Of a stretch of 64,000 nt of DNA, positions 8,685-19,055 are shown in pieces. Position 1 is the first letter of the stretch; every line of letters starts with the position of its first letter. The stretch lies in the NCBI GenBank assembly GCA_020186115.1, contig WSYJ01000178.1, positions 372,001-436,000 on the forward strand, in the 5' to 3' direction. Source of the DNA: Histomonas meleagridis (Eukaryota; Parabasalia; Tritrichomonadida; Dientamoebidae). The notes under the pieces were generated by a model. It searched no databases. It saw nothing but the letters and a program-made list of their open reading frames with translations, and had not been told where the DNA came from. Position numbers and translations under genes: made by a program.

Positions 8685-10010
8685 ATGGCAGAAATTAATG
8701 AAGCAACAGTTGATGGAATCCAATACACCGCGGAAAATAAGACGTGTACTTTAAGCAAGCTTATTGTCAAAGAAAAAAATTCAATTGTTGTTCCTGTTAG
8801 TGTAACTTTTCCTAATAATGAATCATATGATGTTATTGCAATAAACGCACCATGCTTCCAAAACTTTAGTGAAAATGCTGATGTTTCGTTCGAATTTGCC
8901 CCAGGATCAAAAGTTGAAAAAATTGGAGAGCAAACTTTTACATGTACACCAATAAAAAATATAAACCTTCCAGAACCGTTGCGTTTCATTGGAGACTTTG
9001 CGTTTGCCAAATGTTTAAAACTAGAATCGATTATTTTTGGAAATAACCTTACAACAATTGGTGCTTATTCATTTGCTTACACTAAAATCAAATCCATTGT
9101 TATACCAAATTCAGTCGAAACCATTTCTATTAATGCATTTTATGAATGTACTGAACTCTCGAATGTCACATTTTCACCTGGCTCTAAACTTAAAGTCATT
9201 AGCAGAAGATGTTTTGGTAAGACCAAGCTCCCATCAATAGTTATACCCAATTCTGTCGAGACCATAGAAGCTGATTCATTTGAAGATTGTCAATACCTTA
9301 AAAAAGTAGAATTTGAAGGCAATTCCCATCTCAAAACCATTGAGCCCAACGCCTTTAGCAAATCTCTTTGTGAGATAACCATTCCAAGCTCAGTAGAAAT
9401 AATTCTTCCAAATACGTTTTGTAATTTTCCGAATCTAAAAGTCGTTAATTTCGAAGAGAATTCAGTTCTTAAGTCCATAGGCGAGTCATCTTTCGAAGGA
9501 ACTCATTTAGAGGAAATTCATCTTCCGAAATCTGTTGAAATTATCAACGCATATTCATTCCGAAATTGCGCTGCTTTGAAGTCAGTCATCTTCGATGGTG
9601 ATGTTGCATTGAAAAAAATCGGTCCGTGGGCATTCCAGGACACCTCACTCGAATCGTTCCTCATTTCCAATAATCTCGAGTCGGTTGGCGAATACGCTTT
9701 TTCGAACACGTCTTCGCTGAAAAAGGTCTCTGCGGCCAAGAACACAGTGCTAAAGGTGATTCCGCCTTATTGCTTCTTGAACTCCGCTGTTGCCGAAGTC
9801 GAAATTCCAAAGTCGGTAACAGTTGTCGAAAGTTTCGCATTCGATAGCTGCAAAGAGTTAAAGAAAGTTTTGTTTGTGAGTAACGAAGAGGCAACGTTCG
9901 AATACCAGGCGTTTTGTAAGTGCGAACAGGAAATAGAGTTCACATTGGGAGAAAAGGTAAAAGTTGAAGACTTCACACTTCCATCAAATGCAAAATTGTT
10001 GAAGCAATAA
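8685..10010 (+). CDS. BspA-like leucine-rich-repeat protein
   Basis: The 441-residue protein is built of about 23-residue LRR_5 (Treponema pallidum/BspA type) repeats, with recurring patterns such as IVIPNSVETI, FxxCxxLxxVxF and LKxIGxxxFxxT. This is a very large family in trichomonads, often surface-linked and implicated in adhesion. No signal peptide or C-terminal transmembrane segment is visible here, so this copy may be cytosolic, or its export may be unconventional. The ATG at 8685 starts the first repeat-like region and no earlier in-frame Met is needed. Codon composition becomes more GC-rich towards the 3' half. Family certain, function unknown. Confidence 0.92.
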   Translation: MAEINEATVDGIQYTAENKTCTLSKLIVKEKNSIVVPVSVTFPNNESYDVIAINAPCFQNFSENADVSFEFAPGSKVEKIGEQTFTCTPIKNINLPEPLRFIGDFAFAKCLKLESIIFGNNLTTIGAYSFAYTKIKSIVIPNSVETISINAFYECTELSNVTFSPGSKLKVISRRCFGKTKLPSIVIPNSVETIEADSFEDCQYLKKVEFEGNSHLKTIEPNAFSKSLCEITIPSSVEIILPNTFCNFPNLKVVNFEENSVLKSIGESSFEGTHLEEIHLPKSVEIINAYSFRNCAALKSVIFDGDVALKKIGPWAFQDTSLESFLISNNLESVGEYAFSNTSSLKKVSAAKNTVLKVIPPYCFLNSAVAEVEIPKSVTVVESFAFDSCKELKKVLFVSNEEATFEYQAFCKCEQEIEFTLGEKVKVEDFTLPSNAKLLKQ

Positions 10011-10251
10011 ATAATTTTTAAATTTATTTGTAATTATTAATTTTTGTACTAAAAGAATTCATAAATAAATACAAAAAATATTGTTAACAATGTAAAATTA
10101 TAAATATCGATCTAATGCCAAAATAATGTAAATATAAAAGGTTTCACGTAAATATTCTGGGCAATTTTATGATGGAACTTTTTTCATTAAGTAAAATTAT
10201 CCAATTTTTAATATCACAAAAAATCATAAATGTTATAAAATCAAACATATT

Positions 10252-12618
10252 TTATTGAAACAATTCATCTAATTGTTCAGAAGATATTTCGTTATCTTGT
10301 GTTATTTTATGTACAAATTTTGTTACTAATTCATATTTTTGTTTTTCTTGATTTGTCTCTTCAACAATTTTCTTCAAATTTATGTTTTCTTCTTTTAATT
10401 GATTTATTTTTAATAACAAATTTTTTTCGTTATTTTTAAAACTTTTGTTTACTTGTTGCAATTGTTTTATTTTTAATTTCATTTCTTCGATTTTTGATTT
10501 ATTTTTGCTTTTGTATTGATCAAACATTGAAATAACATTTTGGAATTCATTTGTTTGATCATTTAACTTTTTATGTTTTGTTTCTAATTCGAATATTAAA
10601 TTTTGTTTCGATTCTGTTTCAGTTTTCATTTTATGTATTTTCTCTCTTCTTTTTATAAGTTTTTCATTTTGATTTGTTAAATCGTTTTTTATATTTCTTA
10701 TTTCTTCTTCGTAATTTTTGATTTTTTCTTCGTATTTCGAAATTTGTTTTTCTGCATTAACAAGTGAATTCGAGTTTTCATTAAATTTTTTAAGTTTTGC
10801 AGAAATTGTTTCAATTTGATTATCTTTATTTAATATTAATGCTTCAATCTCTTTAATTTTTTGTTTGTTTGAATCATTTTCAGTTTTTATATTTTTTAAT
10901 TTTTCCGATTTTTGAACATTTTCATTTTGAAGATTTTGAATTTTCAAATTTGATTTATTTAATTCTTCTTTGATTTTTTGGTTTTGACTTTGAAGTTTAC
11001 TTATTTCTTCTTTATAATATATATTTTGTGTGTTAATTTGTTCTATTTCTAATTGATTCATTTCTAATATTCCTTTTAATTCGAGAATTTCTTCTGTTTC
11101 TTTCTCAAGTCTCATTTTATATCTTGAATTTATTGAGATTATTTCTTTTTGCTTTTGAAGATTTATTTGTAAAAACCCAGAAACTACAGAATTAAATAAT
11201 ATTTCATTATTATTTTCTGATTTCGAATTTGAAATTTCGGAGACGATCAAAACCGCTTTGATTCCATCGGCTAACGTTCTCCTATCGGTAGTTTCTTCAA
11301 TAACGTGCGCCAAAAGTGCTCCGAATTGAGAATCTAAAACTAATAAATTAAGTCTTTGGATCCATCCATTAATTTTAGAAGAAGATATTAATAAAAAATA
11401 TTGAAGAGATGAAAAAGATTGAGAAGCTTCAATATGTCTTTGAAATGTAAGGAAAATATTTTCTTCATTTTCTTTTAAAATTGGCTGAATTTTTTTTAAA
11501 CAATTTCCTGAACTTATTAAACATCGTAAAACTAAAATTGCACATTCTATCATATCAATATTCATTTCTAAATCAGGTAAAAAAGATATTTTCAATGCAT
11601 TTCTACAAATTACTTCAATGTTTTCTAATTTATCAAAAATATTTTCATTCTTTTCCATAAAATGTTGTATAAATCTCATTGCAGAAAATGCAGTATATCC
11701 AACGTTTTGTGAAAGAATAAAATTTAAAATTTTCTCAATGTTAAAACATTCATTAAAAATAGAAATCTCATTAAATGTCTCAAAAAGATAAAAAGATGAT
11801 ATAGAATTAGAAGTTATTGCAATATTAAAAAGTGAATTTAAATCTTTTTTCGTTAATGAATTCGACTTTTGTATCTCGATAAGAATCCAACATGCGCATT
11901 TGATTAAAAGAGAATTGTTATTTGAAACATTAATCGCATGTATCGCCACTGATTTTGATGTTTCTATGTCAATTGTATTTGGAAAAAGTAAAAGAAGTGA
12001 TAAAACTGACCCAACAACGCTCAAATGATCATCACAAGATAACTTAGAAGTAAAAAGAGATTTGATTTGTTGGATATTAGATGTTTGCATATATGTAGAA
12101 AATATTTGTGAGTTACGAATTAATCCTGATAAAATTAATATACAATATCCAGAAAGAGAGGAAACTTTGATAACCTTCATTAATGTTTGAAATATTTGGG
12201 CTGATGATGTTATGGTTGTTACTATATTTCTTGCTGATGTTGAAATGAAGGCAGATAATGCAAAAATTAGATTTATCAGTTTTTTGTCTTGTAAAATAAT
12301 AGCTCCAGAAAGCATAGACTCTAGTGGAAATCCAACAAAAGAAAAATTTAAAAATAACGGATTTGTACGAATTAATTGGATGAAAAGATCTAAAATATTT
12401 ATCAAAATATTAATACACTCACTTGAAAGAGTTGACTTCAGGTGAACAAATGGAGCTAGTGTTAATTGGATAAATTGTGGAAAATTTGTATCATGAAAAA
12501 ATTTTATTGGACTCAATGAAATAGTCTTCAAACTATCATAAATACAATTTATATAATCTGTAAAATCTGTTTTATCATTTAGCGAATTGCAAAATATTTC
12601 CAATTCGCATTTTTCCAT
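10252..12618 (-). CDS. ARM-repeat head plus long coiled coil, CIP2A-like
   Basis: The 788-residue protein has an alpha-helical, armadillo-like first part (about 1-480) and an almost unbroken coiled coil (about 495-765, rich in E, K, N and Q). A segment near 415-470 (DSQFGALLAHVIEETTDRR, then LADGIKAVL) aligns by eye with the end of the ARM domain of animal CIP2A, where the coiled coil also begins directly. CIP2A-type proteins bind PP2A or act as scaffolds. Golgi tethers of the p115/Uso1 type share this layout and are the main alternative. The gene stands alone, with a 694-bp AT-rich gap to the lipase. The fold is likely; the orthology is moderate. Confidence 0.5.
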   Translation of the reverse strand: MEKCELEIFCNSLNDKTDFTDYINCIYDSLKTISLSPIKFFHDTNFPQFIQLTLAPFVHLKSTLSSECINILINILDLFIQLIRTNPLFLNFSFVGFPLESMLSGAIILQDKKLINLIFALSAFISTSARNIVTTITSSAQIFQTLMKVIKVSSLSGYCILILSGLIRNSQIFSTYMQTSNIQQIKSLFTSKLSCDDHLSVVGSVLSLLLLFPNTIDIETSKSVAIHAINVSNNNSLLIKCACWILIEIQKSNSLTKKDLNSLFNIAITSNSISSFYLFETFNEISIFNECFNIEKILNFILSQNVGYTAFSAMRFIQHFMEKNENIFDKLENIEVICRNALKISFLPDLEMNIDMIECAILVLRCLISSGNCLKKIQPILKENEENIFLTFQRHIEASQSFSSLQYFLLISSSKINGWIQRLNLLVLDSQFGALLAHVIEETTDRRTLADGIKAVLIVSEISNSKSENNNEILFNSVVSGFLQINLQKQKEIISINSRYKMRLEKETEEILELKGILEMNQLEIEQINTQNIYYKEEISKLQSQNQKIKEELNKSNLKIQNLQNENVQKSEKLKNIKTENDSNKQKIKEIEALILNKDNQIETISAKLKKFNENSNSLVNAEKQISKYEEKIKNYEEEIRNIKNDLTNQNEKLIKRREKIHKMKTETESKQNLIFELETKHKKLNDQTNEFQNVISMFDQYKSKNKSKIEEMKLKIKQLQQVNKSFKNNEKNLLLKINQLKEENINLKKIVEETNQEKQKYELVTKFVHKITQDNEISSEQLDELFQ

Positions 12619-13312
12619 TTTGTTACAAGCAAAAGTGGCGCCATAAGTGAAGTACGTTTAATATTTCAAAAGCACCGATCAAGCTTTGTGTCACTTTTAA
12701 ACATATCAAAAATGTCACGAATAAATGTACATTTATTTAGCACAATCACAAAAGGAAAAAATTGATGTAATGGTAACAGTATGGACATATTAAAATATGA
12801 AGAGTTTAGAATAATTTTTATTTTTTTTATCGATTTCTTGATTGAATCAGTCTATAGATTTTTTATATGAAAATGATATAATGGCAAAAAATATAATTTT
12901 TCTAACTATAAAAATATTTATATCCTAAGTATTTATATAAACAAAAATTTTCGAATGCAATTACGTGTGAATGTTTCATAAAGATATTCAAATATTATAT
13001 ATAATCAATTGTAACAACGCTCAAAAAATATGCACATGTATAAACAATTTAATGAACAATATTTTGCACTGATTAATTTTGTACTTGTCCGTTTAACTAT
13101 GCGAGAGCATTTTTTGAATGATGTATCGCTTTATACAGATCATAATCTACACAAAAAATTAAATCAAAGTAATTACTTAAAAATTATCTTTTTGCCTCAA
13201 ACCACAATTCAAATATCGGATGAAAATGAAAACAACAAGGCTAAAAATGCCACCACTTCAGAAAAAAATGCCGAGCGTTTTTATTTTTTATTTTTATTTT
13301 TTTTTTTTTTTG

Positions 13313-14785
13313 ATGAGTAAACTCCCTTCCATTACAGACTTATTATCATCTTATGATCTTATGATTTTGTATAAGAGAATCAAAGAAATGGAAAATAAGA
13401 GTGAGCATGAATATACTTATTATTCCCATGATGGTAACGAATATAAATTTATAATTTCGAATTTATATAGCAATAAGAATCATCCCAATTTCAGATATCT
13501 TAAATATACATCAACATCATTAGAACAAACTGTTTTAATATGGGTTAAAGGCCGTGGTTTTTCAGGTATCAAAGATGCACGAATATCAAATAAGAACAAA
13601 CCAACTGATGGAGCTGATCTTTTCAATAATGGATATCAAATTCATAGTGGTTATTATAATGCAGCATTAAGAATTATTGGGAAATTAGATAACAAACTCC
13701 AAACACTATCTGAATGTAAAGAGGTAATATTTTTTGGGCATTCTGTTGGTGGTGCAGTTGCAGCACTTTGTGCGGCTTATTATCGTATAATAAAAAACTA
13801 CGAAAATATTAAAGCATTTACATTCGGAACACCACCATGTATTGAACCTGATTTTTGTGAAGACATTATCAAAAAGAATTTTATTTTAACAGTTGTAAAT
13901 GTAGATGATATTGTTACATCAATTGGACATTCATTAGGTGTATGTATAGTAAATGGACTAAAACTAGTGGGATCTCTTGCAATTTCAGCATTAATAAGTC
14001 GAATTTTTTCATCTGATAAAGAAGTTAATTTAGTAAAAGAAGATAATAATATAAGATATACAAAATATAAGATCCCAGGAAAATTAATCTTTATTCAAGA
14101 TCAGATAGTACGATTTTTAGGGAAAGAACCAATAATTATAACAGAAATTGTTAATGTTAAACGTAAATCACAAATTCCTCAAAAAGATAGAAACAAAGTT
14201 TTTTTAATGAATCATTATGCTGATTATTATATTGAAATGATTGAGCGTATTGAGGAAAAAAAAGGTTGTAAATTTATTCAGAAGCATCGCATTTCACATG
14301 GAACTCCTCATGTTTGTAAAGATAAAGAAATTGTTAAGTATGTAGAATCAAGTTATAGAAGATTTGTAAGAAATAATGTTAATGACGTTGAAGTTCCAGA
14401 TTACATGTGTTTCCCTGAAGTTGAACCAACTGATTACCAAAAAACGATTCAAAAGAGTCAAGAACGAATTAATGAGAAAATATTTGAAATTTATTTTTTA
14501 TATTTTCTGTTTATTATAATGTTATATAATTTATTTATAATATTTAAAGAAAGTTATAATAATGCATCAAAAACTAAAAATGAATTTAGTAATAATACTA
14601 ATAAAAATAAAAAGAATTTAGAATTTATAAATATTTATTACTCTATTTTAAAATTAATTTTTATAATATATAATTTATTCATAATTTTTGATACTTTTAA
14701 TCAGAAATTAACAAAGGAAAAAGAAATTGGAAATGATTCTAATCAAGATAATATTAATCAAGAAAATATAAATGTTCATTCCTGA
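13313..14785 (+). CDS. Class 3 lipase with C-terminal membrane segments
   Basis: The 490-residue product carries the lipase_3 nucleophile elbow GHSVGGAVAA (Ser nucleophile), downstream TFGTPP, and an Asp in NVDDIVTSIGHSLG; a His in the later ISHGTPHV stretch could complete the triad. The family hydrolyses acyl glycerides. Two hydrophobic helices near the C-terminus (IYFLYFLFIIMLYNLFIIF and ILKLIFIIYNLFIIF) suggest membrane anchoring. The ATG at 13313, after an oligo-T run, is preferred over 13220, whose extra 31 codons are low-complexity. Eighteen bases after the stop an ankyrin-type helix begins in another frame, so this may be the first part of the interrupted ankyrin gene. Confidence 0.85.
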   Translation: MSKLPSITDLLSSYDLMILYKRIKEMENKSEHEYTYYSHDGNEYKFIISNLYSNKNHPNFRYLKYTSTSLEQTVLIWVKGRGFSGIKDARISNKNKPTDGADLFNNGYQIHSGYYNAALRIIGKLDNKLQTLSECKEVIFFGHSVGGAVAALCAAYYRIIKNYENIKAFTFGTPPCIEPDFCEDIIKKNFILTVVNVDDIVTSIGHSLGVCIVNGLKLVGSLAISALISRIFSSDKEVNLVKEDNNIRYTKYKIPGKLIFIQDQIVRFLGKEPIIITEIVNVKRKSQIPQKDRNKVFLMNHYADYYIEMIERIEEKKGCKFIQKHRISHGTPHVCKDKEIVKYVESSYRRFVRNNVNDVEVPDYMCFPEVEPTDYQKTIQKSQERINEKIFEIYFLYFLFIIMLYNLFIIFKESYNNASKTKNEFSNNTNKNKKNLEFINIYYSILKLIFIIYNLFIIFDTFNQKLTKEKEIGNDSNQDNINQENINVHS

Positions 14786-14802
14786 TTTTCAAAATTTATC
14801 CA

Positions 14803-17618
14803 GGATTAAGTGATAGTGAAATACTTAAAGAATATGCAAAACAATATGGAATTAACAAAAAGAGTGCAATTTCATTTAATATATTTGATGTTTATTTTCT
14901 TTATAATGGGTTTAATTATAATTATTGTAATTCATTTATAAATATTGAAACAATTCTTATTCATGCTTCTACTTATGGACATATTATAATTCTAGAAATA
15001 CTTTTTAAATTAGAAAGAATTTATATTAAAGCTACTGATGTTTTTATCTTTTATTTAAACTTTATTAAATATTTGTTTGGTTTAATTTTAAAATTTGGAA
15101 TTTAATTATTATAAATAGAACGCCACTTATGATTGCATCACGTTTTGGACATTTAGATATTGTTAAATTATTACTTACTAAAGAAGGAGTTGATATAAAT
15201 GCTAAAAATATTTTATATTTATTTTTAATTTTAATTTTAAAATTTCACTATTATAAAATAATATTTGGAATATATTTAATTTATTTTATACATCATTAAT
15301 GCTTGCATCTCAATATGGTCATGATTTAATTGTTGATTTATTACTTCAACAAAATAATATTAATATAAATGCTAAAAATATCTTTTTTATTAATTTAATA
15401 TCTTTAATTATCATTTTGGATTCCATTAAAATTTATGGTGTTTTTTAATATTCTTAAAATACAGCACTTATGTTAGCTGTAACATTTAAACAAATTAGAA
15501 CGATTTCATTACTTATTAAACATAAAAAAATTGATCTAACTATCAAAAACATTTTTTTGTTTTATTTAAAATTCATTTTATTTATACCAAATTTCAAAAT
15601 TATATTTGACAATTATTCCAAATTTTTAAAACAGCTTTTAATATTGCATCAGATTATAAATATTATGATATCATTACATTACTTAATCAAGATAAAGATA
15701 AAAAACTAGATGAAAATAACAATTGTGATAATTTATATTCCATATTCGATAAATTTAGAAAAGTTATGAATTATTCTGATAAGATTTATGAATTCCGACG
15801 AAAACAAGTAAAATTTGATGAAATGTGTGTTATTTTATATTATATAATATTTAATTTTCGGTTTTGATGTTTATTTTAATTATTTTATTCATCACCATAT
15901 GATTGGGGAAAATGGATATGTTTTAATGAAGTTATTAAAATACTTTATGAACAAGAAAAAGTTGATATAAATTTAATAGATATTTTTAAGTATAATTTGA
16001 TATTTAAAATAATTATTTAATGAAAATATTCATTTATATGGAAATTTGGAAATTGAACAAATGAAATCACTTCTGTTATATGAAGGAATTGATGTTAATT
16101 ATAATAAAGTTTTCTTAATTAAAATAAAGTTAATTAATAATAATTTACGTTTCAACATAATTCATAATAATTATTTAAATAGTTTCAAACAACACTTTCT
16201 TGGGCATCTAAAAATGGTTATTTAGAAATTATTAAATCGTTAATAGAAAGCAATAAAATTGAAATCGATTATGTTGATATTTTTTTGATTTACATAGAAC
16301 ATATTTTAATTATTTGATATTTCAAAGTGATTTTTGGAGATCATTTCTAAAATTTAAATCTCCACTTATAATTGCATCTCAATATTCTCAACCTAATGTT
16401 GTTAAATATCTTCTTCAACATTGTGCTGATAAAAATTTTCATGATATTTATTCAATATCTTCAATGTTATATTTATTTTATTTAATATTTTAAGAGAATA
16501 TTTGGAATTAATATATATTTAATAATACTCCTCTAATATTTGCAACTATAAATGGCAGTATAGAAATAATAAAATTACTTCTTGATAAAAAAAATATTGA
16601 TATCAATCGTTCAAATATTTATATCTTTAATTCAATGTATAAATAAATTTATCGATGTTTATTTAAATTTCTTAAAATTTATTCAAATAATTTCAAAATG
16701 CAATTGATTTTGCATTTAAATTTTCTAAAATGACACGCACATATGATATACAAGTATTAGTATTATTACTTAAAAATAATGGAGTTGATTGGTGGACATT
16801 AGATGTTAATATTTTTGGATTCGAATTTATTTAAATTATTTTATATTTCTATATTTTATTTAAAGTTTATTATTAAGTTTTGATTCACCATATATGTGGG
16901 GAAGATGGGAAGGATTTACTGAAATTCTTAAAATTCTTTATAAAGAAGATAAACTCGATGATAAGTATATGGATGTTAATTTTATTAATTTGATGTATTT
17001 TATTAATGTTTCAAATTTATTTTCGTTTTTTAAAAAAGAAGTTATACTTACTTATACAGATTCTGAGATAGAACAAATTAAATTAATTCTTGAACAAGAA
17101 GGAATTGATACAAATTATAAATATATTTTATTATATTAATTGAAATTAATTTCATTAATTTTATATCTCATTTTTAAATATGGAAATTATTTAATTAATT
17201 TTCAACTGCGCTTTTTTGGGCAACTAATAAAGGTTATATAGAAATTGTTAAATTACTTCTTCAAATAGAAGAATTCGATATAAATGCAAAAGATATTAAT
17301 TTAGTTTTGTTAGAATTTATTCTAAATATTTTTAATATATAAATAATATTTGGAAAATGTTTACGATATTTAATACAGCACTTATGGTAGCAACATTAAA
17401 AGGTAATGCTAAAATTGTTGAATTAATTCTTGAAAAAGATAATGTAAAAATTAAAACTAAAAATGTTTATACATTTTATTATATGGAATTCCTTATACAG
17501 TTTTGGAAAATCAGTGCTTTCTATAGCTAAGAATCTTCACGAAGATGAAATACTGAAAATGGTAAAACAATATCAAAAGGCTCATGGAGTGTTTGGTAAA
17601 TTATTCAAGAAACATTAG
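14803..17618 (+). CDS. Ankyrin-repeat gene interrupted by regular ~80-nt non-coding spacers
   Basis: Coding units begin with a capping helix (SDSEILKEYAKQYG, from 14806) and continue with ankyrin units starting at 14950, 15120, 15290, 15461, 15631, 15892, 16031, 16189, 16359, 16527, 16697, 16885, 17041, 17205, 17375 and 17511. It ends with a capping helix (EDEILKMVKQYQ) and TAG at 17616-17618. Typical units read TPLMIASRFGHLDIVKLLL then NAKN. No unit contains a stop or frameshift, yet successive units are out of frame because AT-rich spacers with stops separate them. Removing the spacers restores one long ankyrin protein of about 500 residues. Consistent GT-AG splice ends are absent. It may be expressed through unusual introns, be fused to the upstream lipase, or be decaying; intact units argue against decay. 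Confidence 0.65.
14869..17510 (+). repeat. Tandem 170-bp array: 90-bp ankyrin unit plus 80-bp spacer
   Basis: Unit-to-unit distances are mostly 168-171 bp (14950, 15120, 15290, 15461, 15631; later 16189, 16359, 16527, 16697; 17205, 17375). Spacer lengths are 81, 80, 80, 81, 80, about 63, 49, 80, 80, 81, 80, 74, 60, 80, 80 and 46 nt, counting from the last codon of one unit to the first codon of the next; the 63-nt one, after the enlarged fifth unit, has an uncertain start. Spacers start with a consensus like RTTTTT directly after an Asn or Asp codon. Many have TATTTGG 23 nt before the boundary and TTTAAxAC at it. Spacer sequences have otherwise diverged strongly. Confidence 0.85.
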
Positions 17619-18226
17619 TGAGCAAAAAGAAATTTGAACTCTAATAAAACCAAAAAAAATTTTTTTATTTGTTTATTTTTATATATTGCAAATAAATTGA
17701 TTGTGAATCACATAAGCAATGAAATTTTGCAATAATTGAAACATTACATTGATAACACATGTTGACAAAAACTAACACATTAAAATTTTTTAATTCCTTG
17801 TGGACAAAATTAATAGGATATTTATTCTTACTGGTTTTAGGGATGAGTTGTTATGTTAATTGAATAACATTTCTGGAATTTGATTTTATCTACAAGTAAT
17901 ATTAAATAATATCTCAAATTTCTAAACTTTATGTTTTAGTATAAATTAATTATGTTATTTTACGACATTTATATATGTATAGAAATTTAATGTAAATCAT
18001 CTCTAGACTAAAGAGCATAAGTAACGTTGGCTTTAATGAGCTCATTTGCATAAGATTTCTTTTTTCATCAAGATCATTTCATTATGCCAGCAAGCATAAA
18101 GACAAATCCATTTTTTAAAATGTTTTTTCTTTTATACAGTATCATAAAAAATATTTAATTTTTATTTTAAGAAAGACAATCTGTTCCAATTACTAACTGA
18201 GAAATTTTTGTCTAACGTGATAAGAA
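17619..18226. other. AT-rich intergenic region without recognised features
   Basis: About 600 bp between the ankyrin stop and the convergent methyltransferase. No ORF, RNA or repeat could be supported by reading. Confidence 0.6.
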
Positions 18227-18805
18227 TTACATTTTCCTTCCGATGTATCGATAAACTTTACTTTTATATGCAAGATATTTATTGCCAAATGTTTTGGATA
18301 AAAACTTTTCTTCTTCCAATATTTGTAAGTGAAGCATTAAAATAGCGAAAATAGAAAATGTTAATAAAATCCAATTGAAGAACATGAGTAATATTCCGAT
18401 ATAAACACAATCAAATGCCAAGAATGCTGGATTTCGACTGATTCCATAAATACCATTGGTAACCATTTCAGTTTTATCATCCTCTGCTATGCCAGCTCTC
18501 CAACTATCTCTCATAGTTATAACTGATATCGCAAATAAAATGTCTCCAAAAATTCCGATAAAAGCACCAATGGTTACCACTCTCTTTGGCAAGGTCGGTT
18601 CGACCAAATAAATACTTACTAATTCCACCAACACCACTGAATAAGTTGCGATTTTCATTATTAATTCAATAAAAAAGGTTCTATTTTTTTGTTTTCCTTT
18701 TGCCATTTGATCTGTTTTTATCCCTTTTCGTTTTTGCAGAATCATTTTTCCAAAATAAATTGCATAAAACAGTGCAATGATTGATATTCCATAAATTTCC
18801 CACAT
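18227..18805 (-). CDS. ICMT/PEMT-family integral membrane methyltransferase
   Basis: This 192-residue protein has about four hydrophobic segments and the family signature in its C-terminal half: GIYGISRNPAFLAFD (the GxYxxxRNPxY-type SAM-binding motif), then LEEEKFLSKTFGNKYLAYKSKVYRYI (paired Glu followed by FGxxYxxYxxxVxR). Members methylate isoprenylcysteines, phospholipids or small substrates at membranes. The size and short form resemble bacterial ICMT-like proteins more than eukaryotic Ste14, so lateral origin is possible. The ATG at 18805 follows TAACCGCC at 4-11 bp, an element also found before the gene at 35904-36284. The substrate cannot be predicted. Confidence 0.85.
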   Translation of the reverse strand: MWEIYGISIIALFYAIYFGKMILQKRKGIKTDQMAKGKQKNRTFFIELIMKIATYSVVLVELVSIYLVEPTLPKRVVTIGAFIGIFGDILFAISVITMRDSWRAGIAEDDKTEMVTNGIYGISRNPAFLAFDCVYIGILLMFFNWILLTFSIFAILMLHLQILEEEKFLSKTFGNKYLAYKSKVYRYIGRKM

Positions 18806-18808
18806 TTT

Positions 18809-18816
18809 GGCGGTTA
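18809..18816 (-). promoter_or_regulatory. TAACCGCC element next to the ICMT-like start
   Basis: On the minus strand the sequence TTCATAACCGCC precedes CAAA-ATG. A nearly identical TTATAACCGCC-ATA-ATG occurs at 36285-36298. Its position within about 12 bp of the start codon and the TCA just upstream suggest a combined initiator and Myb-type (AACCG) core promoter. Confidence 0.4.
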
Positions 18817-19055
18817 TGAAACAAAATGAATATAATTTCGTTTGGAGAAGTCGAACATTGATAAAAAGATTAATGATAAACTACCTACCATTTATTGATT
18901 TTAAATGCTTAATTTTTATACTGAATACATTAATCGTAAAAATCAGATTTATATTTTTTAATTACCACAAAATTACTTTAAAATACGAATTCTAAGATGG
19001 AAATCAATAAAATGTAATAAAAATTATTTATTATTTTTTTGTTTATTTAATTATC

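Noticed and set aside
14869-17510. CRISPR-like or satellite interpretation of the 170-bp periodic array
   Set aside because: The repeating part is ankyrin coding sequence with low nucleotide identity, and the spacers are not unique protospacer-like but share position-specific motifs.
14869-17510. Ordinary GT-AG introns in the ankyrin array
   Set aside because: Only a minority of spacers could start with GT or end with AG, and those choices would break the reading frame in most junctions.
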